Shown piece after piece: positions 47,001 to 59,689 of a stretch of DNA of 64,000 nt. Made by a program: the position numbers and the translations under genes. The stretch is from assembly GCA_016946835.1 (NCBI GenBank), contig JACVTC010000237.1, forward strand, positions 1 through 64,000, written 5' to 3'. This DNA comes from Neocallimastix lanati (nom. inval.) (taxonomy: Eukaryota; Neocallimastigomycota; Neocallimastigomycetes; Neocallimastigales; Neocallimastigaceae). The notes beneath the pieces are model-generated. The model was not told the DNA's origin and did no database searches. It saw only the letters and a list, made by a program, of their open reading frames with translations. Every line of letters begins with the position of its first letter. Positions within the stretch are counted from its first letter, which is position 1.

Positions 47001-48784
47001 TACCAATAATCTTAATAAAAATTATGATAATATTCCTAATAAAAATACAACTGAAGAATCTAATATGGAAAGTACAATTAATTACGTAAATAAATTAAAC
47101 AATACTAATAATAATAAAATTGAAATATCCCACTATCAACACAATACAACAAACAATAATATAAATAAAAGAAACATTAATTATGAAGCAAAAACATCAA
47201 ACAAAAGAATAAAATATAGTGATAAGAATATTTCAAAATTAAATGAAGAAAACAATATATACAGAGAACCATATAACTTTAAAGATATATTTAATCTTAA
47301 AGATAAAGAGCAATGGATGGAAGCCGTAAATGAAGAATTAAAAAATATGGAAAAGCTAAATGTTTTTCAGATTGTAAATTCAGTTCCAGAAGGATCTAAC
47401 GTTATATCATCGCGTTGGGTATTTAAATATAAAAGAGACTCAAACGGTAATATAATTAAAAGAAAAGCAAGATTAGTTGCGAAAGGTTATACGCAGCAGT
47501 ATGGAATTGATTTCAAGGAAACGTTTGCTCCAACTTTAAAACAAGATACAATAAGAATTATCACAGCAATAGCTGTTCAGCATAATTTTAATATCGAACA
47601 AATAGACATTAAGTCTGCATACCTTAATGCAGATTTAAAAGAAGATATATATATGAAATCTCCCGAAGGTCATCATTCATTCAATAAATATTTTTGGAAG
47701 CTTAAAAAAGCCCTTTATGGCTTAAAGCAAGCTGGAAAAGAATGGAACGAAAAATTGAATAATGAGCTTCTTAAATTAAATTTTAGAAGAGCTAAGAGTG
47801 AACCTTGTGTTTATATTAAGACAGATAGGAATAATAAAACAATATGCATTTTGTCGGTATATGTAGATGATATATTAATTGCCGGAACAGATCATGAAAT
47901 CAAAATTGTAAAAGATTCAATAAAAAGAAAATTTAATATTAAAGATATAGGTAATGTAGAATTCGTTATAGGAATTAAATTTAATAAGATCGAAAATGGT
48001 TATATTTTACATCAAATAAGATATATTAACAATATATTATTCAAATATGAAATTAATAAATTTACACCATCAAAAAATTTAATACCAGTAGAAAATAATA
48101 AATTGAAATGCATAAAATTTAATGAAACGAAATACCGAAGTGCCATTGGGAACCTATTATATCTTGCTATCTGTACCCGACCTGATATCCTATTTGCTGT
48201 GAGTAGAGCAGCAAGAAAAACCAATAACCCTAACTTAGAGGATTGGAATAATGTTCTTAAAATATTCAGATACTTAATGTACACAAAAAACTATGGTATA
48301 AAAATTGAAAAAGGTATTAACCTTAAGGTTTATGTCGACGCAGATTTCGCTGGAGACTCAATCACAAGAAAATCTACTTCAGGATTCCTGATGATGATGG
48401 GAAGAACGCCAACCAGTTGGTTCTCGAAATTGCAACATTGCGTTTCTACCAACAGCCGAAGCTGAGTATTATAGTTTGAGCGAATGCGCAAAGCATTCAT
48501 TATAGTATAAGAATTTATTAAATGAACTTGGAATAAAAATTAATAATATAAAAATTTTCTTCGACAATAAAGCAACAATATATAATAGTAAGAATCAGTC
48601 AATTAATCCCAAGTCGAAACACATTGATATTCGGTATCATAATATTAGAGACCTTGTCAATAAAAGATTAATTAAATTGAGTTACATAAACACTAAAGAA
48701 AATTTAGCAGATGGTTTCACGAAATATTTAAACAATACTTTAATGGATAAATTTAGATTTTCCCTTCTTACTAAAATTGAATAA
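44083..48784 (+). pseudogene. gag-pol: Element F gag-pol with several point lesions
   Basis: Colinear with B. Gag runs from ATG 44083 to about 44725, where a shift gives an early stop (NRAFPKT). A TAG replaces Trp near 44766. The knuckle CYLCGKFGHYRKDC at 44938-44980 is followed by a shift. Protease (WILDSGAS in the frame entering at about 45236), integrase (LWHRRLGHFD, HLDLVGP, RSDNGREF, NGKAERFNG), poly-Asn linker (46590-47200) and RT (RWVFKYKRD, YVDDILIAG at about 47860) are open to 48450. One shift at about 48450 and a TAG near 48503 then break RNase H before KYLNNTLMDKF and the stop at about 48784. Recently disabled. Confidence 0.9.
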
Positions 48785-48795
48785 TATAGGGTGAA

Positions 48796-49085
48796 TGTTA
48801 AAAATATATTTTAATATAAAATTTAATCTATGATTATCCAATATTTTATAAATACTTAAATACTCGAAATACTATAAAACGTGCTTAAGTTATAATTCTA
48901 AAATTTTTTTTTTCACTTTTTAAACAATAAAAACCTCAATATATATACGCTCATACATACTTAGTTATATATATTTAAAATAATAAATATTAATATATAA
49001 TAAAGGAATATAAAACATCTTTACTTAAACATAATTATAATATTATCTTAATATTGTGTGTCTCTTAATTGTGTGTTTATTAACA
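48796..49085 (+). repeat. 3' LTR of element F
   Basis: 290 bp, differing from the 5' copy at a handful of sites (for example AAATACTTAAATAC versus AAATACATAAATAC). Preceded by ATAGGGTGAA, a weak purine tract. Confidence 0.9.
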
Positions 49086-49436
49086 ATAATATTTCGAATT
49101 ACTTTTTAACTAGTTAACTAAAGCAAATTTAAAAATTATTTTTAGCTGAGAAATTCATGCTTATTTATACTATTCAGAAAAAGAGTTTCAGAAAAAGTTA
49201 AGATTAATTGAAGTTTGATAATTAAAGCTTTCTTTCTAAAAAATGTATCATAGAGAAAAGGATAAAATAATTATTAAAATAGAAAAAAAAGACATAGACT
49301 TGCACATATGGGTACCCATCTCCCATATGGCCATACAGTTATTAATTATATGTAAGGTGATGAGTTATTGGCTTACTGTAAAATAGAAATTTCTAGTTTC
49401 ATTTGGTTATATAACAACTTACTTTTTAATAAGCAT
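49086..49436. other. Unassigned sequence after F
   Basis: No ORF; continues 41854-42267 once F is removed. Contains ATGGGTACCCAT near 49308, inside a wider inverted pair CCATATGG. The last 50 bases begin to resemble the RNase H region of E. Confidence 0.4.
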
Positions 49437-49838
49437 GAACAACACACCCACTAGTTATTGTTCCAAGTTATAACAATGCTTGTCAACATTTACTGCCGAA
49501 TCTGAGTATTACAGTCTAAATGAATATGGCAAACACTGCATTTGGTATTTAAATTTAATGAAAAAATTATTATAATATTAAAAAATTATATTATAATATA
49601 AAGTATATTAAAATAAATATATATAACATAACTGCCATCTTCAACAGCAAAAAGCAATCCATTAATCCAAAGACAAAATATATTGATATAAAAATTCATT
49701 ATATTAGAGAAATAATAAATAAAAATTTAATAAAATTAGAATACATTAAATCACAAAATAATTTAGTCAATGGATTCACAAAATATCTAAATAACATTCT
49801 TATGAAAAATTCAGAATTCCTTATTATATCATTCAATT
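49437..49838 (+). pseudogene. RNase H fragment of an E-family copia element (3' end of H)
   Basis: Colinear with 35878-36270 of E: NxPTSYCSKL, STFTAESEYYSLNEYGKHCIWYLNL, then NSKxQSINPKTKYIDIKIHYIREI and NNLVNGFTKYLNN. Several stops and shifts. Followed by an E-family LTR remnant to about 49938. Confidence 0.8.
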
Positions 49839-50033
49839 TTTAAAAGCATATATCAATAAATAAAAGTTATTTTTAAAATAAAAATAAATTAAATCATTAT
49901 GAAATTATATAAAGTATTAATGTATCTAAAAATTATCCATTATTATTAATTATTCATTATATTTATTATTAATTATTAATTATTATTTATTATATATTAT
50001 TATTATTTATTATTATTAAATGTTTAGAATAAT

Positions 50034-50292
50034 TGTCAAAATAATGATTAATTTAATTAATCTATCTTTAATATAAATAATGACCAATTACTTGTATTAA
50101 TATTTAAAATAAAAAGTATAAAAATCATGGAATTATTATTTTATAAAAAAATAATATCTTATACAAAAGAGAATAAAAATAATTTATACTGTTATAAAAA
50201 AAATATTTTTCTAAAAACTACTAATCCATATATATTTATTATTGTGTTTATTATAACTTATTTGAGTGTTTCTTAACATAATATTTTTGACA
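50034..50292 (+). repeat. Solo LTR of the B family
   Basis: 259 bp, matching 12665-12922 with very few differences; starts TGTCAAAATAATG and ends ATATTTTTGACA. TSD ATAAT (50029-50033 and 50293-50297). Its near-identity to B suggests recent activity of this family. Confidence 0.93.
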
Positions 50293-50848
50293 ATAATAAT
50301 TAAAGTTTAATATTATTTAGTATAGTTATAAATTATTTATATAATATGTACATGTATAATTTAATACATATGTAATAAGGATTGAATAATTTAGTAAACA
50401 AGTGTATAATGTTAACAATTTATTTCATGTATTACGTTATAGTCTTCGTGTTACTATATTTGATTTATACTATATAATTGCATGTAATAATAATACCATT
50501 AATAAAACGGTGTCCTTACTAATAAAATTTATCATTAAATCTTTAGAGATTAAGAGTTTCAATTAATTCAACAATTATTATTTACAAAAAAAATACTTAT
50601 TAATATAAAGCAATTATATAGCAAAATAACCATATAATGTTGGAAATATACAGCATAAAGAATAGCAACTCATCATATAATGAGCCAACCCATCATCTTA
50701 TGATAGAGCAATCCTCAAATACTGTTCATTTATTAAAAAAAGCTAAAAATAAAGAGTAAGATGATAATGAATATTTAGCTACAATTATAAGATATTTAGT
50801 TGACAATTAATATTCTAGAAATACCTAATATACAATATTAAGTCCACA
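50293..50848. other. Unassigned sequence with a degenerate primer-site motif
   Basis: No ORF. GATTAAGAGTTTCAATT at 50548 resembles the tRNA-Lys primer sites, so 50298-50547 may be a decayed LTR of an unmatched family. The rest has no recognisable feature. Confidence 0.35.
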
Positions 50849-51396
50849 GAAGTTATTTTAACCGAAAGAAATAGTTCATCAATAAAGATTTCAATATCCA
50901 CTTCTTAGTTGTACTTTAAATTATCAAGCTTATTTTTAAGTTCTAATTTACATATATTAATGTTTTTGGTGAAAGATCTTTTAGTATTCTCCACAATTTA
51001 AAAGCTGTTTTATTTGATCCTTGCACAATGTTTTGAATTTTTTCTCCAATACTGTTCAGGACGATCCATTTTGTTGTAATATCGTTATTGATATCAACCA
51101 CATTGGTGTTTTTGTCATACACCAATGAGTCATCAAATTCATCTTCAATATACTCAGATAAATCACCTTGTATATCTCTTTTCCTTAACAATTTTAACCT
51201 TTTCTTTGGTGATATAATCAACTAGGTTGTTAATTGATAATAGATGAAGGATTTTGTTTCTCCATCTATTATAGTTTTCAATATTTAATTCAACTACTCT
51301 GTTAAAATTTTTAGAGTAGTTAAATTTAATTGTTGGCCTTATGTCGATGGGTTCCTCAATAGTAATTACTTGATTTCTATTAGTTCTTCTAGCCAT
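50849..51396 (-). pseudogene. gag: Element I: truncated A-family gag
   Basis: The minus strand starts at ATG 51396 (MARRTNRNQVITIEEPIDIRP) and matches the Gag start of A and D, with a shift near 51190. It covers about the first 180 Gag codons, then homology fades at about 50850, so pol is absent. Confidence 0.85.
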
Positions 51397-52276
51397 TGCT
51401 GAAAGTTTTAAACGAATTAATTTATTTTATTAATAATTTATTAATATTTTATATTATAAGAATATTTTAAAATATAATTGATGAGGGATATGTTACCTTT
51501 TAGATGTTTATTTATACGTATTTAATACATTAATTAAAACTTTATTTTATTTTGATTAAATAAAAACAAATTGAAATATATATTTTTAATATTTCTATGA
51601 AAATTAATAATAAACTTTAATAATATATATTTATGATAATGTGTTAAGTTATATATATTACTTAATATAAAGGGTTATAAAAATATTATAATTCAGTAAT
51701 ATGATTGGTTTCTATTTTTTTCTCTTATTTTTAATATAATATTTTTCATTTTGTCATTTGATATTAATTTTAATTAAAAATTGATATTATTGGCTTTATA
51801 TGTTTGAAAAAGTTTTTATATTTGATATATATTTATTAATATTGAAATTAAATATAATTGTTTTTTGAGATAATTTTAATTTATTACTAACTGTATGATA
51901 TAAATATTTATATTTTAATTATTATTAATTAATAATAATATTTTCAATTCAAATAATAATTTGAAAAATTGTTATATATATATATAAATAATTTTTTTGT
52001 TTGTTTGTTTACAATGAATTACGATATTTTTAAATTAAACACTCATGAATTTATTTTAAAATATTTCTGATAATATATTTTGATACTGCTCTTATGAATA
52101 AGACAAAATTAATTATAAAGATTATAATTAATTATATTACTTCTTTGCTAATTCGAAGTTAGAAATTTTTATTGATAATTATAAAAATAAAAAAATAACG
52201 TTGAATATTAAAAATAAGAAAGTGTTAGTTCAATTAATTTATAAGATGAATATATTTTATATAATAATTATATAAA
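51397..52276 (-). other. Leader of element I
   Basis: Homologous to the A/D leader in reverse complement, but the hairpin array is reduced to one degenerate unit (TTCAATTCAAATAATAATTT near 51943). No ORF. Confidence 0.65.
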
Positions 52277-52326
52277 ATATAACTTAACTTTTAGTTGAGC
52301 TCAGTTGTAGGCTGAGACTCTTAATC
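52277..52326 (-). promoter_or_regulatory. Primer-binding site of element I
   Basis: The plus strand reads AACTTTTAGTTGAGCTCAG then GGCTGAGACTCTTAATC, a tRNA-Lys(CUU)-like 5' half ending at the LTR. Confidence 0.8.
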
Positions 52327-52563
52327 TATTAAACATCAAAAAATATTAAGAATATTAGATATAAATTTATTATAACATTTTATATATAAAATTTAATATT
52401 TAATTTTATTTATTTTATATTTTTTGTAATTTTAAACGAATTTAAGTTGTTTATCAAAGTTACTTTCTATTCCATTTATATATTTTATTTAAATAAAATA
52501 ATATTCTAACTGGATAAATAATATTAAAGTCATTATTAAAAATTTATTTTTTATATTCTAGCA
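52327..52563 (-). repeat. 5' LTR of element I (A/D family)
   Basis: 237 bp; plus strand runs TATTAAACATC to TATTCTAGCA. Diverged from the A LTR. Confidence 0.85.
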
Positions 52564-52624
52564 TTTATTTTAATTAATATTTTATTTTAATTTATTTATA
52601 ATATAACCAATCGTTATTTTTAGC

Positions 52625-52837
52625 AAATATAACTTATCCAATCAGAATATTATTATATTTAAATTAAATATATAAAAGAAATAAAATACAACTTTGATAA
52701 ATAACCCACCTACTTTTATAATCATAAAAATAAAGATAAATAAATATTAAATATTATATATAATATATTATAATAATAATATATCTAATTTTCTTAATAT
52801 TTTATCTAATTTTCTTAATATTTTTTTGTGTTTAATA
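52625..52837 (+). repeat. Partial A/D-family LTR
   Basis: Matches the A/D LTR from just before its CCAAT box to its end (GTGTTTAATA), with TTTTATCTAATTTTCTTAATA duplicated near the end. The first 40-50 bp of the LTR are missing or unrecognisable. Confidence 0.7.
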
Positions 52838-55800
52838 ATAGTATTATTGATATTATAATTATTGCTTATATTATTATTATTTATAGTATTATTATTAATA
52901 TTGGTGTTATATACATCATTTTTGATATTTTCATTGTTATTTTTACTATTATTGTTACTGCAATTATTATTTCTTTGATTTTTGTTATATTTTATTTTAT
53001 TCTTTGAATTATTTTTATCGATTATATCTTCGTAAATACTTCGGTTAAGTAGTTTGATTAAATTTTATGTTTCTAAGTTTTTTCTCTATTATTAGTTTTG
53101 TATTTCCTAATGGCTTTTCATTGTTGATTTTAAATTTTTCTAAAATCTCTCTAATGTATTTTCTTTGATGTATAAAATATGCATTTTTGTGTTTCATAAA
53201 ATTTGTTCTGATAACGAAATACACGTCACCAATTTCTTTTATTTTATATTTTCTTTTGAAATATTATTCTATATATTTAATTTCGATTTCCTTTCCAGCG
53301 ATTATAATCTCATCTACATAAATACCGACGATACATAAAATTTTTTATTCTTTTCATTTTTACATATATACATGGCTCACTTACCATTCTTCTATGTCTT
53401 ATTTTAGTTGAGAATTAATTTCTTCCATTCTCGTCCACTTTGCTTCAAACCATATATAGCTTTGTTCAATTTCAAATGGTTTTTATTAAAATCTGGGTGA
53501 CATTCTGGAGGTTTCATGTATATATCTTCACTTAATTTGGCATTAAGATAAGCGTCGTTTATATCAATTTGCTCTATATTAAAATTATTTTGATATGCAA
53601 TTGAAGATAGAATTCTGACAGAGTCATGCTTTAACGTTGGCACAAAGGTATCATGAAAATCTATTCCCAATTCTTGAGTAAAACCTCGAGACACCAATCT
53701 TTCCTTTCTTTTTGTTATCTCGCCGTTCACATTTCTTTTATATTTAAAAATTCATCGTGAAGAAATTACATTGACATTTTAAGGTATATATTTAATTGTA
53801 TTAAATATATTTAAGTTTTTCATATTACTTAATTCTTCATATACTGCATTAATCACTCCTTTCTATTAGTTAAATTTTGAATATCTTTATAATTTTCTGG
53901 TTCTTTTATAGTATTTATGGTCTTTCCTCTTTTGTTGCTATTTACATTTATAACATTCCGAGTTCTTTTTTTGTTATTGATCTTAATATTATTTAATTTA
54001 AATGAATTATTATTAATTAATAAAGTATTTATAATTTCGATTTTATTATGTAGAGTATAATTTTAATTGATAATTGTATTGTCATCTACTCTGCTGTTTT
54101 CAATATTATTATTATTCATTGTTTTATTGACTGTATTATTACTTATTTTATTATTCGTATCTTTTCTATTTTATTTTGATTATCATTATTATTTTCAATA
54201 TTGTTATTATTATTATTATTGTTATTATTATTATTATTATTATTAATTTTATTATTACTATTATTTGTATTATTATTATTAATAAATTATTATTATTTAT
54301 ATTATTATCATTTATATGGTTATTATTTTGTGTATTATTACTATTGATATAATTATTATTGGAATTATTATTGGTTATATTATTAATATTTTTGATATTA
54401 TTATTATTTATATTATTATTATTATATATATTATTTATTTTATAATTATTATTTATATTATTATTAATGATATTATTGTTATATTTATCATTATTAATAT
54501 TTTTATTATTATTCTTCCTATTATTATTGCTGTGATTATTATTTCTTTGTTTTTTGTTATATTTTCTTCTATTCTTAGAATTATTTTTATTATATATATC
54601 ATCCTATATATTCTGTATATTATTATTATTTAATATTGATGAATTATTTAAAATGTTTCCTGAATTAAAAAATTCATTGGAGGTTGGACAATTAATTTTA
54701 TTTAATCTTTGTTGAATATTATGATTAATGTCATATGTATTATATGTATTTTTATTATAGTATGTATTATCTCCTTTGATCTCATGATTCGGAATAAAAT
54801 TGGAAATTTTAGGTGAACATTTTTTAAGATAACTGTTTCCAGGATTGTATTCGAAAAAGGCAATAGATCTAGATAGGATTATTTTATTAGTAGTAATATC
54901 TAAAATTTTGTAAGCTGATAGGTTTTCAGAGTATCCTAGAAATATTCATGGTTTAGTATTGTTATCGGATTTAGATCTAAAGACTTTAGGAATAAAGAAA
55001 TATACTTTGCATCCAAATACTTTAATATTTGAGTAGTTGACCTTTTTTTGTTAATTATTTCATAAGGGATTTTCAGATTTATTCCTTTGTATGGAATACA
55101 ATTTTGTATATCATTAGCCGTTAATATAGTATCTTCCCAAAATTGGTGACTAAGTTTAGAATCATTCACCATAGCTTTGGTTGAATTTATTAAAGTGCCA
55201 TTGAAACGTTCCACCATTCCATTTTGTTGAGGATTATATGGTACAGATAATTAATGTTTAATATTGTAAGATTTAAAGAATAAATAAAAATTATTATTAT
55301 AAAATTCTGTACTATTATCGGTTCGAATATATTTAATTAAATTAATATTTAAGAACTAATAGTAAAATGAATTAAATATATCACTTTTGGATTTTAAAAA
55401 CAGAGTCCATCTATAGCGTGAATAGTCGTAAATAGTCGAGGATTGTAAATAAATACTTGTTATCATAAAGCGATTCAGGAAGAGGACCAACCAAGTCCAT
55501 GTGAAGTAATTCAAATATATGTTTTGACTTATTTATTTCTTGCTTATGGTTTATTTTTTAGTTTTTAATTCATACAAATTAGGCATTGATTAACTAGTAT
55601 ATTTAGTTTTAATAGTTTGTTTTTAATATGGCTAATATCAAAATGACATAATCTTCTATGCCATTAATTTAATCTCTTTGTGAAAAACAAATTTATAAAT
55701 CTAAGACAAACACTGTATTAATAAAAACAATATAACAAAGTATTTTATGTTATGAGTAATATTATAAAATGTTTATTAATAATTTTTATTATGAGGATAT

Positions 55801-57020
55801 ATATATTTTTTCTAAGAGATATTTTTACATTAAATTTATTTCATATTTTATATCTTAGTTAACATTATTTAATTTACTTAGAGATTAATTATTGGTTGAT
55901 ATAAATTAATAATATAAATAAATGTATGTAACGATTTCGTCTCTAACACTCTTTGCTGCATTTGATGTAGTGAAATTTATTTCTAAATTATTATGTTGAT
56001 TGTTATTATTGAGATTTACTTTATTATTGGAAAACCATATTTTAAATGTATTAGTTTTGGTTGCAGTGAATTAGGTATTCTTTTATTGTTGCTATCGTAA
56101 ATGATTGCATATGAATTATTATTTGAATTATTAAAAACAAGTTTGTAATTTTCTTTTAATAATTTGCATACAGATATTGAATTTTTATTGATGTCTGGAG
56201 AGTTGTATACCTCATTAAGTATTATTTCATTGTTGTTTACTAACCGTTTAAATTTTTTTTATGGACTGCTGTAATTATTTGTCCATTAGTTAATTTCTTC
56301 ATTACATGTTTTTATGTCTATAAGAAGATTAGTATTGCTTGTGATATTAATTGAAGCACCGTAATCCAAAATTTAACATGAAAGAAAATTTTTGTTATTA
56401 TCTTCATTTAAAATTTCTTTTTCTTTATAAGAGTAATTTAATTCAATATTATTTTCTGTATAATAATTTTTAGTAAAGGCATCTGCATATATTGTATCAT
56501 AATTACTTGAAGAGGCATCATTTATATTCATATAATTAATATCATTTTGATTTTTTCTTTTGTTTTTAATTCAATTATTGAATTTATTTTTGCTTTGTTT
56601 TTTATATAAATTATTTTTTCTGAATTTACATTAATAAAAATAACGTTATCTTCTTCCACAATAGTTGCATCTTCCACTACTTTCTGTGAGGCCTTTTCTT
56701 TTACCATTTGTTCTATTTTTATTTCAGTTTTTCTTATTATTTTTTTATTTCAATATTGAAGAGAATATTGTTGTTGTTTTCCTGAATAGAATTTTTTTTC
56801 TTTTAAATTAGATAAAATAATATTAGGAATGAATTCCCTGAAGTATGAGCAGTATGATTCCCAACTCTTATGTTAGAAGACTTTTATCCACATTATACTT
56901 TCAGGTAAACTTCTATTTAGAATGCCGATTTTTGTACTTATACTAAGATTGTTCTCTATTTTCTCAAGCTCATCTATTGAATTTTCAAGTTGTCAATGAA
57001 TATATTAATATCTTTAACGA
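52838..57020 (-). pseudogene. gag-pol: Element J: decayed, rearranged E-family gag-pol
   Basis: Read right to left. A Gag C-terminal remnant (57010-56800) precedes a knuckle region near 56660 and a protease region near 56370 (the DSGAS block has lost its frame). The frame is interrupted by a solo LTR (55681-55948). Integrase is at 55660-54900, with PYNPQQNGMVERFNG near 55217, and a poly-Asn linker at 54650-54060. RT is at 53930-53050, including DFHDTFVPTLKHDSVRIL and AIYGLKQSGREW. RT then stops at KFNQTT (about 53050), and a second copy of the start of the poly-Asn linker follows (53045-52838), out of order. RNase H is absent. Confidence 0.85.
55681..55948 (-). repeat. Solo LTR of the G family
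   Basis: 268 bp ending GTCTCTAACA on the plus strand. CTCTTTG is shared on both sides (55674-55680 and 55949-55955), consistent with a TSD. Inserted between the protease and integrase regions of J. Confidence 0.88.
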
Positions 57021-57450
57021 TTTTATGATTTATTTTATCTCACTAGGTCATTGAAGATGTGTTCATTAATAAACAAAACTACTAAATGTGAGATTTTTAT
57101 TATTTATTCTAAATAAATCATTACACTAAATTATTTTGTTTTTTAATATTTTCATAATTATATTTTTATATTATTTTTTAATTTAATATTAATTTTAAGA
57201 TACGTTACTTTGTTAATATCGACTCAAAGAATCAAAATAAAATAATAATACATAATTTTTATATTCAAAAACTTTATAATTAAAATACATGATTAGTTTA
57301 GAATTAAATGAATACATAATAATTATTTAAATAAATATTATTATTAAATATAAATGAATGAAAGAATTAATAACTAAAAAAATTTTTTACTCAAATAGGT
57401 AATAGATAATATTCGAACCATTTACATTTACTATGTAATGATAGGTAGAC
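57021..57450. other. Unassigned A+T-rich interval
   Basis: No ORF and no match to the LTRs or leaders seen elsewhere. Probable junction between J and the truncated element K. Confidence 0.4.
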
Positions 57451-57451
57451 A

Positions 57452-57611
57452 CCATTGAGTAATATATATTTTAATATATTCATGTAAATTATGTGACCAA
57501 TAATAGTATAAAGTCACGTATTATGTTAACTATAAATAACATAAAAATGTACATTATTTTGAACATGATTCTAATATTTTTAATATAATAAAGATATTTT
57601 TATTTCTAAAA
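57452..57611 (+). repeat. Truncated LTR of element K
   Basis: Matches the 3' two-thirds of the 23393/27043 LTR family (GTGACCAATA, CTATAAATAACATA, TTTTTATTTCTAAAA) and ends at a primer site. The first third is replaced by unrelated sequence. Confidence 0.7.
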
Positions 57612-57660
57612 GATTAAGAGTCTCAGCCTACAACTGAGCTCAACTAAAAGTTAAGTTATA
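57612..57660 (+). promoter_or_regulatory. Primer-binding site of element K
   Basis: GATTAAGAGTCTCAGCCTAC, then CAACTGAGCTCAACTAAAAG; the reverse complement is a tRNA-Lys(CUU) 5' half with a good D arm. Confidence 0.8.
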
Positions 57661-57943
57661 ATTTATATAATTAATATATATAAATACATTCATTTTATAA
57701 ATAAATTGAACTAACACTTTCTTATTTTTAATATTCAACATCATTTTTATTTTTATATTTATTAATGAAATTATATAACTTCGAGCAAAGAATATAATGA
57801 ATTATAATCTTTATAATTAATTTTGTCATTTTCATAATAACAGAATTAAAATATATTATTAGAAATATTCTAAAATAAATTTATGAAGGATTAATATGAT
57901 TTAATAATATTATAATTTATTGCAAATAATATATATATGTTAT

Positions 57944-58186
57944 ACTCAGTCAAATTATAACTTGAACTGAAAAAAAAAAAAAAAAATATAATCAGTCAAT
58001 TATAATTTGAACCAATAAATAACATAATAATTCAATTTTATCTTGAGCTAGATAAAAAAAAAAAAATAAAATAAAATAATTTGTAAATTATAATTTGAAC
58101 TGAAAAATAATATAGTCAGTCAAATAATTAATTTGAACTGAAAAATTATATAGTCAGTCAAATAATTAATTTGAACTGAAAATATT
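57944..58186 (+). repeat. Leader hairpin array of element K
   Basis: Four to five units of CAGTCAAATTATAACTTGAACTG type, as in D. Followed by leader ending in an A run (58252-58274). Confidence 0.75.
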
Positions 58187-58275
58187 ATTATTAATTATTA
58201 ACAATCAAAATATATATATTTACATTATACAGTAAATTAAAACTATCACACAAAAAAAAAAAAAAAAAAAAAAAT

Positions 58276-58440
58276 TTAAAAGAATTACATGAACCAAATA
58301 ATTATTACGATATCTTTAATTTAAATGATAAAAACGAATGATTAAAATCAGTCGATAATGAACTCAACAATATGATAAATTTGAGAGTATATGAAACAAC
58401 TGATAAAATCCCTAAAAACGCAAACTTAATATCATCATGA
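58276..58440 (+). pseudogene. Element K: reverse-transcriptase start fragment
   Basis: About 55 codons matching the linker/RT boundary of A (LKELxEPNNYYDIFNLNDKNE, then SVDNELNNM, and IPKNANLISS) with two stops. It directly follows the leader through a 23-base A run, so all of gag, protease and integrase are missing. Beyond 58440 the sequence switches to an E-family leader piece (GTCAACTGAT at about 58458) up to 58560. Confidence 0.75.
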
Positions 58441-58560
58441 TAAAAAAAAAAATTATAGTCAACTGATTATATTAGAGAAAAAATTAATAAATTAAAGAAA
58501 AGTAATAATTAGAATTTTATTAAATAATATCAATAATTTATTAAATAAAGTTTCGTATTA

Positions 58561-58772
58561 TGTTAGAAACAAAAATATAAAGATTTATAGTTATATTAAT
58601 TAAAGGAGAAATGTTATATGAATTAATATATTAGTGTAAGATATGTGACCAATAGTAATAATAAGCCACATATTATGTTTACTATAAATACCGTAAAAAA
58701 GTATAAAATTATGTAGATAGACTATTCTTTATTCTAATATAATAATAAAAAAAGAGTTTCCTACTTTTAACA
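58561..58772 (+). repeat. 5' LTR of the TRIM-like element
   Basis: Starts TGTTAGAAACAAAAATATAA and ends TTTCCTACTTTTAACA. CCAAT starts at position 89 and TATAAATA at 123. Related to 27043-27248. Confidence 0.9.
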
Positions 58773-58821
58773 GATTAAGAGTCTCAATCTCACCAGATTG
58801 AGCAAGTAATAAAGTTAAGTA
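58773..58821 (+). promoter_or_regulatory. Primer-binding site of the TRIM-like element
   Basis: GATTAAGAGTCTCAATCTC after the LTR. The reverse complement shows D arm TGCTCAATCTGGTGAG and the Lys(CUU) anticodon arm. Confidence 0.8.
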
Positions 58822-59689
58822 TAAATAAACAAAATAAAATTATATTTATAGTTCATAAAATAAAAAAATAACAATATTTTATTATAACATTATTAATCTA
58901 TTTTTTATTTTAAAAATAACATTTTATATTTCATTATTAAAATCAAATATTATTCAATATTAAAACCATTAAAATAAAACTAAATATATATATATTATTT
59001 ATTTTTTTTTTAAAAAAATAAAAAAAAAAATAAAAAATATTAAATTTTATAGTAAATATAATATACATTTAAAAATATATATATATTATATATATATTAT
59101 TAACATAATAAAAAGAAGGTGCAATAAAAAATTTTGTTTCCCAATATTTTACCACATTCTCAAACTTTAATTTATAATAATAATAATTTCATTATATTAT
59201 TATTAATTAAAATCAAGAATATATATTATTTTTATCCCAATTAATTTATTAGTAAGAATAATATTAATTAAAGCTTTATAGATAAAATAATCAATAAAAT
59301 TTGTTCTATAAATTGTATAATTATATTATACTACCAAACTTTATTTAATAACATCTATCTAAATTCATTAATGAAAAAAAACACATTAATATAAAAAATT
59401 CAAACTAATAAAAAAGTATAATAATTAATTAAGCAAGGAAAGATTAATGGATAATAATAATAATAAAAAAAATAAACTCCAATCCAATTTGAAAGTAAGG
59501 GGAAACGTTAGAAATTAAAATATATAAAAATAATTTCTTAACTTTACAAATAAAAATAAAATAATTCTTTTCATATACTTAATAATATGTTAGTTGTATT
59601 ATTATTAAAAATATTATTTTATTTAGTAATACATTTGCAATATTTCTCTTCAACTCTAACTTTCACCCAAAGTTAGATTTGAGGAGGAA

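Larger units (their letters stand above)
42268..49085 (+). mobile_element. Element F: copia LTR retrotransposon with few lesions
   Basis: 6.8 kb, LTRs 42268-42557 and 48796-49085 (290 bp each, several differences), TSD ATAAT (42263-42267 and 49086-49090). Primer site at 42558, hairpin leader 42895-43277, gag-pol 44083-48784. Related to B by leader hairpin type and protein sequence. Confidence 0.93.
38850..49938 (+). mobile_element. Element H: decayed E-family copia element, fragmented
   Basis: A 5' LTR of the E family (38899 or 38948 to 40372) is interrupted by an insertion of about 1.2 kb (about 39118-40341). A primer site (40373), leader with an F-family solo LTR, hairpin array (40908-41140) and a Gag start fragment (41637-41853) follow. 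After a gap containing element F, an RNase H tail (49437-49838) and part of a 3' LTR ending GTATCTAAAA (about 49938) appear. The body of pol is missing. Treating both ends as one element is inference. Confidence 0.55.

Noticed and set aside
49296-49335. Palindromic CATATGGGTACCCAT stretch as a regulatory site or element end
   Set aside because: A single occurrence with no conserved partner or TSD; not enough to assign a role.
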